Source: Protula sp. h YS-2021
Lineage: Eukaryota > Annelida > Polychaeta > Sabellida > Serpulidae
DNA: 64,000 nucleotides
Reading direction: 5' to 3'
Assembly: GCA_949752745.1 (NCBI GenBank)
Contig: OX457031.1
Span: forward strand, 37,917,502-37,981,501
The notes beneath the pieces are model-generated. The model made no database searches. It was not told the DNA's origin and worked only from the letters and a program-made list of their open reading frames with translations. Position numbers and translations under genes: made by a program. This document shows positions 57,003 through 64,000 of this stretch, piece by piece. How positions within the stretch are numbered: the stretch's first letter is position 1; each line of letters begins with the position of its first letter.

Positions 57003-57988
57003 TTAAATATTAGTCAATTTTGCGTGTAGTCCGAGAACCTTCGCACATTTATAACGCATTTCGAATGGAACATCTGTGTAACGTAAATAACAATCAGATG
57101 ACCACCCGCCTTGGATTTTAATTACTTGAGGGGGAAGGCCACAGGCCAAGGCAAAGGTGGCCCCAGCCCGGCGCAAACTGTGTCCGCTGTACTGTGACTG
57201 ATCAAAACCTAATTTTGATAAGCATCTTTTTAGCATTGTATTGAACATCGAATGGGTGAGAGCGGTCACACCGTCAATGGACGTAAAGCAAAATAAGGGT
57301 GATCCTTCACCCGCAGGGCATAATTTGAACAACAACCGAAGAGCGGACACTGGACATAGCATGGAACCGGGGATAAAAGGGATGGGAACTACAAAGATCC
57401 GGGAAAATCCCGTAGGGTTTTTGTGTATTTTACGCTTATCAGTGCCCCATCAGAACATATGTTTACATCGCGGCGGCATAAGTCCCTTTTACAATCGTGA
57501 CTTGTCTTTGTTCTGGTTAACAATGTGGACTTCCTGAAGAAGGTAAAGAACCCCACGACGCACGCTGACCGAAAACAAAGGTCAATCGGATCTTTGAGAT
57601 CTAAAACACCCAACATGCGTGATAGAATCTGTAGTGTTATTGGTAATTTCTGAATTGGTGGAGAGCGCAGCGTGGAGTCTAAACCCTTAAGGAGAGTTTT
57701 CAAAAAAGAGTTGTTCTCTAATGGGTTGTCTCGTCCGTTCTCCAGATGGAGGATCCTAATTGCACTCAGATAACATCTCACAGATTAGGGTTTTAGAGTA
57801 CGACTTAGGAATGCCACATAGCGTAAAATGGTTTGATCTTTGGCCGGCATTGGTTTGCACTTGAAATAAAGACAAAACGACAGGAATGTTTTAATGTGCG
57901 TGGAATACGCAGCGTGTGTATTCTCCGAAAATGCAGCGTGTCTTAGGCGTTTCATTTCCAGATCCAGTAGTTCTGCCTGTTCGTCCAC
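57003..57988 (-). pseudogene. Tyrosine recombinase of a DIRS/Ngaro-like retrotransposon
   Basis: This enzyme integrates circular cDNA of DIRS-order elements. Residues are readable from the minus strand: a SAM-like DNA-binding part (HAAYSTHIKTFLSFCLYF; CYLSAIRILHL), then the catalytic part with FFTFFRKSTLL, SGHSLRRAGATFALACG (H-x-x-R) and IQGGWSSDCYLRYTD ending in the likely nucleophile Tyr. One in-frame stop near 57783 and a single-base frame change near 57388 break it. Otherwise it is well preserved, so decay is recent. The 5' neighbour is the RT/RNase H frame on the same strand. Confidence 0.88.
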
Positions 57989-58899
57989 TCCTGAAATAAC
58001 ATAGCGATTGCAGCGTCAGTCATGTGGCTTTTTAAGCTGTGTAGTGGGACGTGTGCTAACGCAAAGGTTGCAAACGTTAGGTCATGCAGGCGCGAAACGC
58101 TACCGGCTAGTTTGTTTTCCTTCGATGATATGAATTTGGCTTCAATGTGGATATTATGCTGGGCACACAAAATGAAAATATTGCACAATATATCTGACGC
58201 GAGGTCATTGCGAAGTGACCCCTTTTTAAGTGCATAAAGCGTAGCAGTGTTATCGGTATAAACAGTAATGCTAGTTCCGGAACAGTAATAACGCCACCGC
58301 TGTAAAGCAAGATATACAGCCATGAGCTCTTTAAGATTAATATGCTTCCGTACGAAGTTGAGCATATTCAATTTCCAGTTACAGTACAACCAGTCGACAG
58401 CTGATCCATGAGAAACGAGAGCCGCGCCTGCGACTTGCGAGCCGCTATCAGAGACGATATACGCAGGTTCGGGCATTGAACATTCTCTGGCGAATTTGTA
58501 CATACCATTGAACGAGGTGCATAGATCGTACAGAAAAGCGATATCCCGTCGCAATGTCGAGGTTAGACGCAGACGGTGATGTGGGCGGCGCAATGACGTC
58601 ATCGCATTGATGAGACGTCGGAGTGCTGGTCGGATTACCCGTACGATTCGGGCAATCCAACTGAGCTTACCAATGAGGCTTTGGAGCTCGCATTTTGTAG
58701 CACGGTCCTTGTTGCTGGACCACAGAGACAATATTTCACGGGTAGATTCTAATTTCTCATGGGGTATGGATAATGTGCAGGTGCGGGTATCAATAGCGAC
58801 GCCGAGAAAGGTGAGACACTGCGTTGGGGAAACACATTTCTCCCAGTTTATCGTAAATCCCAACGAAATATTTTGCGGGACTTGCAGAATCCGATGCAT
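57952..58899 (-). pseudogene. Reverse transcriptase (C-terminal part) and RNase H of the DIRS/Ngaro-like element
   Basis: An open frame of 315 codons. It starts in the RT thumb side (LGFTINWEKCVSPTQ, LTFLGVAIDT), so the catalytic YxDD part is absent: a 5' truncation. A connection domain follows, then RNase H with YIVSDSGSQVAGAALV (first Asp), NLKELMAVYLAL (Glu) and VYTDNTATLYAL (second Asp). The last acidic residue usually in (A)DxLSR is not there (AGSVSRL). It overlaps the recombinase frame by about 37 bp in another reading frame. Confidence 0.87.
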
Positions 58900-58907
58900 G
58901 GTTTAGG

Positions 58908-59471
58908 TCTGGGTAAATCATAGAACAAAAATTTATGCGTAGGCTATAAAAAGGGGGTAATGTGTATGTGTTATCCTCAAAATTCAATCTATAGCGGGTG
59001 AAGTATCCTTGAAATGTTGTCGATTTGTGTCAAATCATACAATGAAGAATTTCACTCTCGTACGCTCCTTACACAGACTGCCGTGGGATTGCAAATGGGT
59101 TTTCAAAGGGGAACCCTGTCGCTGTAAATCGTGTATTGTCGTTGTACTAGTATCATAAGGACTAGTGTTTGAGTAAAAACTATTAAATAAGAGGATAAAA
59201 TGCAATGTATGTAATATTCTATCAATCTATAGCGTATTTTGCAACGTTAGAATTATCAGATATTCTTTCACAGCTTATTGAAACAGTGCATATATAAGCT
59301 GCGGAAAATGAATGGGAAGGTATGATCGTTATTTCGTATATATTTATTTAAAAATTCATTGGCAATGCTGGAGAAAAAATTGCACAGGTCTTCTCCAAAC
59401 AAATCTCTTTGACATGCAGATAGATAATCCAGAATTTAATGTTCTGCAAGTACGTTCACATTTCATTCTGA

Positions 59472-59554
<83 letters not shown>

Positions 59555-60095
59555 TATTATTATTATTTATCACGAAAAAGTAAATAAATACGGGATCAGG
59601 AATGAAAACGCAAAGATATTTGTTTTTATTTTTGTGAACCTTCTAACCAGTGAACCTTCTAACTAATGAACCTCTAACAAGTGGGTCGTCCCCCCACAAC
59701 AAATACAGGCGTTGGCGGGCCTTTTTCTCTTTATTGGTCCGTCATTTTGCCTTCACTTCTCCTCTGACCACGCTGGCCATGGGAGTCTCAGATTTCATAC
59801 ATAAGTACTTGATCTGAATCTGTGCACTCACTTTTTTTTCTTTTCGCCTCTGTTTTTATTTTCATGATCAAAAGTGAAAAAAACAGCGATTTTTATCAAG
59901 AAATGCAACGCCTAAGGTCTTGTATTTGCGTACAAGCCTCTCGGGTCCGCCACAGCAATGACGTATGTTTTATTTGCATAAGCTAAATACAATGAGCATG
60001 GGGAAATGCTTGTGTTGGTTTTACAAGAACGACGCCTGGGTGCAAGATCTTACCTCGTCATCCTAAATAGACGGACAGTTTGTATAACTTATGGG
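58908..60095. other. Spacer with (ATT)n microsatellite
   Basis: No gene is supported. A pure ATT/TTA tract with three ATC variants lies at 59472-59568; the poly-Tyr open frame it creates is not a gene. Confidence 0.6.
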
Positions 60096-60097
60096 CT

Positions 60098-62425
60098 CTG
60101 GTCGATTCGTACCCAAGTCGTTTCGTACCCAGTTTAGATGATTCGTACCCAAATTGGTTGGTCGATTCGTACCCATGTGAAGTCGATTCGTACCTCCCCA
60201 AAAACTTTGTCGATTAACACCGGCTTTCGTTTTTTTGTCTGATTGCTTAATTTTACTGTTTTGAACCAGCTTTCGAACTCCTAATCGTACCGTGATTAGT
60301 AATATAGCTCTTAATCAGGTTAAGCTGAAATATTAAGCCAAATCGCCTCCTGTATGAAGCCTAATCTCTCAATTTGAGACAAGAGATAAAACAATTATGA
60401 CCTCATTTCGACCTCCAGCCCCCTATACGATGTTGCGTAAGGTATAGCTTCCGGTGTCCTTGACCTCCATGTCACTTTCGAGCTCTAAACCGGAAGCTGG
60501 TCTTTGTCTCGAAAACGGTAAGAGACAGAGCAATTTTGACCTCATTTTCGACCTCCACCCCCTATAAGACGTTACGTAAGGTATAACTTCCGATGTCCTT
60601 GACCTCCAGGTCACTCTCGAGCCCCAAGCCGGAAGCTGGACTTAATCTCGAAAACGGTGAGTGACAGAGCAATTTTGACCTCATTTTCGACCTCCACCCC
60701 CTATACGACGTTACTTAAGGTATGATTTCCGATGTCCTTGACCTCCAGGTCGCTTTCGGGCCCCAATCCGGAAGTTGGCCTTTATCTCGAAAACGGTAAA
60801 AGATAGAACAATTTTGACCTCATTTTTGACCTCCACCCCCTATAAGACGTTACGTAAGGTATAACTTCCGATGTCCTTGACCTCCAGGTCACTCTCGAGC
60901 CCCAAACCGGAAGTTGGCCTTTAGCTCGAAAACGGTAAGAGACAGAGCAATATTGACCTCATTTTCGACCTCTACCCCCTATAAGACGTTACGTAAGGTA
61001 TAACTTCCGGTGTCCTTGACCTCCAAGTCACTCTCGAGCCCCAAGCCGGAAGCTGGACTTAATCTCGAAAACGGTGAGTGACAGAGCAATTTTGACCTCA
61101 TTTTCGACCTCCACCCCCTATACGACGTTACTTAAGGTATGATTTCCGATGTCCTTGACCTCTAGGTCACTTTCGAGCCCCAAACCGAAAGTTGGCCTTT
61201 ATCCCCAAAACGGTAAAAGACAGAGCAATTTTGACCTCATTTTCGACCTCCAGCCCCTATAAGACGTTACGTAAGGTATAACTTCCGGTGTCCTTGACCT
61301 CCAAGTCACTCTCGAGCCCCAAGCCGGAAGCTGGACTTAATCTCGAAAACGGTGAGTGACAGAGCAATTTTGACCTCATTTTCGACCTCCACCCCCTATA
61401 CGACGTTACTTAAGGTATGATTTCCGATGTCCTTGACCTCTAGGTCACTTTCGAGCCCCAAACCGAAAGTTGGCCTTTATCCCCAAAACGGTAAAAGACA
61501 GAGCAATTTTGACCTCATTTTCGACCTCCAGCCCCTATAAAACATTACGTAAGGTATAACTTCCGGTGTCCTTGACCTCCAGGTCACTTTCGGGCCCCAA
61601 ACCGGAAGTTGGCCTTTATCTCGAAAACGGTAAAAGACAGAGCAATTTTGACCTCATTTTCGACCTCCAGCCCCTATAAAACATTACGTAAGGTATAACT
61701 TCCGGTGTCCTTGACCTCCAGGTCGCTTTCGGGCCCCAATCCGGAAGTTGGCCTTCATCTCGAAAACGGTAAGAGATAGAGCATTCGGTTTCCAGACATC
61801 TCCTCCAAGACCGCTGAAGCTAGACCAACCAAACTTGGCACATGTATGGAGTGGTGCACCTGATAAAAATTGTTGACCTTTACCTTACCGATATAATTGG
61901 TAGTATTTAGGAGGATGTTGTTCATTCAGACATGTGACAATTGTTAACAAATAGCAATATCATCTTTCTTCCGTTTTAAGTTATCATTCCAAGTGGGGTA
62001 TGAATATCAACTAAATGCCGTTTTATGGCTCAGTTTTATTTGTGAATTTAATTGTGCATATTAAAAAATATGAGTCTTCAAAATCAAAATTAGATTGAAG
62101 TGTAGTTGTAAGAAAGACCAAATATTGTGAATAAAATATAAAGAAAGAGTCATTTTATACTCGTTTTTAACTTAAAAGTGCACCTGATAAAAATTGTTGA
62201 CCTGAACAGGCTTTTGAGTGGTTCATGTTTTTGACGTTAACTTAGAACATGCTCTAAACAAATAATTCAGCAATTGGGTACGAATCGACCAAGAATATGG
62301 GTACGAGTCGCCTGGTCGTTTCGTACCCTGTTTTTTTTTTTTTTTTTTTTGGTACGAATCGACCAACCAATTTGAGTACGAATCATCTAATAAGGTACGA
62401 AACGACTTGGGTAAGAATCGTCTAG
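60098..62425 (+). mobile_element. 2.3-kb element with ~76-bp inverted ends made of GATTCGTACCCAA words
   Basis: The left end (60098-60173) and the inverted right end (62350-62425) align over about 76 bp with few mismatches. They share CCCAAGTCGTTTCGTACC, AGATGATTCGTAC and AAATTGGTTGGTCGATTCG. More copies of the word flank them inside (60174-60190, 62279-62328). The interior holds satellite S2 and an AT-rich part, with no transposase. No target duplication is clear. Confidence 0.75.
60395..61790 (+). repeat. Tandem satellite S2, ten ~138-bp units
   Basis: TCCTTGACCTC recurs about every 138-142 bp from 60456 to 61710. Each unit has CGAAAACGGTAA(A/G)AGACAGAGC, TTTTGACCTCATTTTCGACC and a TGACCTC(C/T)AGGTCAC pair. 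Two successive 280-bp blocks (about 60995-61274 and 61275-61554) are almost identical, including linked variants such as CTTAAGGTATGATTT and ATCCCCAAAACGG. The core is related to satellite S1. Confidence 0.9.
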
Positions 62426-62429
62426 GAAT

Positions 62430-63611
62430 CTAAATTATCAGTTGAAGTTACGCATTATTCTCCGGTAGGGGGTCGTGATGGATGAGGATACCGTTTCATA
62501 GAGCTAGAGAGTAAGTAGCGAAGCCATGTTTTTTTCTAGATGGGTTTCGAATTGGCAAAAAAGTTTCTTAGAAACGTTTCTGAATCTGAAATGGAAAAGC
62601 AAATCAAAATGAGACTGAAAAGTTTTTAAAATTCCAGTCTAAGGGTGAAAGTGATTTTAGTAATATATTCTGCGCCAACTATTTAACATTTCGCCTATGA
62701 GAAATAAGTTCTAGCTAGGTTATGCGTTGGTGTCTGTAGTGCGCCTTCACGTCACCACAAACAAAACGAAAGTGGCTAACGTTCCTTTGTATCTCATTCA
62801 ACTACGATGTCATTGGCTGAACGAACACAAGCTTGAATTTGCAGTCCAGAACGAAAATAAATGTTGAATATAAGTAAACCAACTATCCACCGTAACGGTT
62901 TTGTTTTATACAATCACAGTACCAGTTCGCATTTTGTTACTCTGAAGCTACGCCGGCACCGTGAATTGATGGTCTTGTTGGTTGAGTCCGACGTCCACAC
63001 AACTTCGTTTTTCAATTTCTATCCAAAGTTGATTTTCCGACGTCTATTCAGCATTGCTACCTAAGACATTGATTAAACACTAGAGGGGGTTGTGTTTTGT
63101 TGCGACCAAAAGCAACATCTTAACAACGTTGATTGCGTAACGTCTATTCAACGTTGGGCTAAATACATTGGTCAAGACGGTGATTTGTATTCGCGACCAG
63201 TTACACCAAGTACGATCAAAGATGATGTATTTTGTTGGGTCGACGTTGCAACCTCAAATTGACTTTGGATCAACCTTAAAATGTTTACTGGGAATCGCAT
63301 AACCAATCTGAAATAAATGTAACACTTATCTAAAAAACGGCATGGTATTTTACTGAAGAACAACAATAATTTTCATCCACACACACACAAAAAAAACTTT
63401 CCCTTTCACCTTAATCCAAAAATAAACAATCTCAACTATTTTGTAACTATAAACTTGACAAGTAAATTCTACAGACCGAATGGCAAGGAAAGGTTTTATC
63501 CAACTCTTTCCTGTAAGTTTGTTCCTGTAACAGTTTCAACGTAAAAACTGACATTATTGGTTTATTTACAAAGGCAAAACGGGAATTATTATAAACTTAA
63601 TTTGGATTGTT
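62430..63611. other. Spacer and 3' flank of the oxygenase gene
   Basis: No gene is supported. ACGTCTATTCA(A/G)C(G/A)TTG recurs at about 63039 and 63140. TTTATT at 63561-63566 reads AATAAA on the minus strand, 46 bp after the stop of the next gene, and is a likely poly(A) signal. Confidence 0.5.
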
Positions 63612-64000
63612 TTATAGTTCGTCTTTTCGTTGGAATTCTTGTTTCAATGTCAGTGGTGTGTTAATGACATCAACAGGCTCAACGATCACTCCGTTTGTTA
63701 TGATTGGTTCGTTTGGCTTTTCGTAGTATCGGCGCCAATTCCAGCCACTTGACGGTTTGTAATGCAAGAAACAATTGGCAAAGATACGTCCTTTGTAGGG
63801 GAGTGGGCGTCCGTGAATTAATGTGCCGGATTCGTACAGAAGCATTTCACCCTCTTCCAGCGTGACGTTGCGTCGTTCCCCTTTGAAATCGATAACCTCA
63901 AGGTCCCAGTTTTCATTGATACTATGGTCTTTATAAATAATAAGAATAGAGGAGATGATGTGTGATTCTACATTGTCCACGTGCATGCGCAGGACATTGC
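63612..64000 (-). CDS. Prolyl-4-hydroxylase-like 2-oxoglutarate/Fe(II) oxygenase, C-terminal part, with KDEL
   Basis: The frame runs off the window end; 129 codons are visible. The start of the visible part, NVLRMHVDNVESHIISSIL, holds the HxD iron ligands of the double-stranded beta-helix fold. The distal His and the 2-oxoglutarate-binding basic residue fit LIHGRPLPYKGRIFANCFLHY. Between them EEGEMLLYESGTLIHG is the usual core strand. The protein ends EFQRKDEL, an ER-retrieval signal, so it should act in the ER lumen on secreted or membrane proteins. The substrate cannot be told: collagen-type alpha subunits are larger, and this resembles the smaller P4H-like proteins. No intron is seen in the visible part. 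Confidence 0.9.
   Translation of the reverse strand, partial: NVLRMHVDNVESHIISSILIIYKDHSINENWDLEVIDFKGERRNVTLEEGEMLLYESGTLIHGRPLPYKGRIFANCFLHYKPSSGWNWRRYYEKPNEPIITNGVIVEPVDVINTPLTLKQEFQRKDEL

Noticed and set aside
59312..59587. Poly-tyrosine protein
   Set aside because: Translation of the (ATT)n microsatellite.
62861..63064. 67-codon open frame
   Set aside because: Overlaps a repeat with ACGTCTATTCA words; no family match.

Overview
The window is nuclear DNA of an animal, not a microbe. It is AT-rich, its genes are split by GT-AG introns, and most of the sequence is repeat. The recognisable genes are metazoan: ceramide synthase, C2orf69, mitochondrial ribosomal protein L32 and a KDEL-bearing prolyl-4-hydroxylase-like enzyme. 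The repeats include units with a GC hairpin, a (TCCG)n tract and tandem cores of about 168 bp. From memory these resemble the 'pearl'/Helentron-type elements of bivalves. With FLYWCH-MULEs, hAT elements and CR1-like LINEs, this suggests a marine invertebrate, perhaps a mollusc or other lophotrochozoan. The species cannot be fixed from the window.

Layout. 0-13 kb (+): the 3' part of a ceramide synthase gene. Three homologous versions of the exon for the last loop and last membrane helix of the TLC domain lie in tandem (353-512, 5061-5232, 7557-7716), followed by two shared C-terminal exons (12315-12393, 12763-12908). Phases match and lengths are not multiples of three, so only one copy can be used per mRNA. 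13-18 kb: UTR or intergenic sequence and a tandem repeat. 18.4-20.3 kb (-): a complete three-exon C2orf69 homologue (309 codons). 21-32 kb: a dead FLYWCH-MULE, a tRNA-like SINE, a decayed L2-like LINE, and a CR1-like LINE split by a hAT element with a perfect 8-bp target duplication; a second hAT sits in a TCTA microsatellite. 32-43 kb: pearl-like tandem repeats, a third hAT that still carries a BED-finger exon, a 245-bp inverted repeat holding part of a FLYWCH finger, and a second dead MULE. 44-46.4 kb (+): two 3' exons of MRPL32 with a satellite in the intron. 46-52.6 kb: dispersed repeats. 52.6-55.4 kb (-): a decayed family-B DNA polymerase of Polinton/Maverick type, abutting a MITE in its zinc-finger region. 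56.3-58.9 kb (-): a 5'-truncated DIRS/Ngaro-like tyrosine-recombinase retrotransposon with a direct repeat flanking its 3' end. 60.1-62.4 kb: a 2.3-kb element with about 76-bp inverted ends around a 138-bp satellite. 63.6-64 kb (-): the C-terminus of the 2-oxoglutarate oxygenase, running off the edge.

The host genes are not an operon and have no evident common pathway. The points of most interest are the ceramide synthase exon cassette, which swaps the loop that sets acyl-chain choice in mammals, and the shared construction of otherwise unrelated repeats: a common head, a common unit length, and word-like inverted termini.
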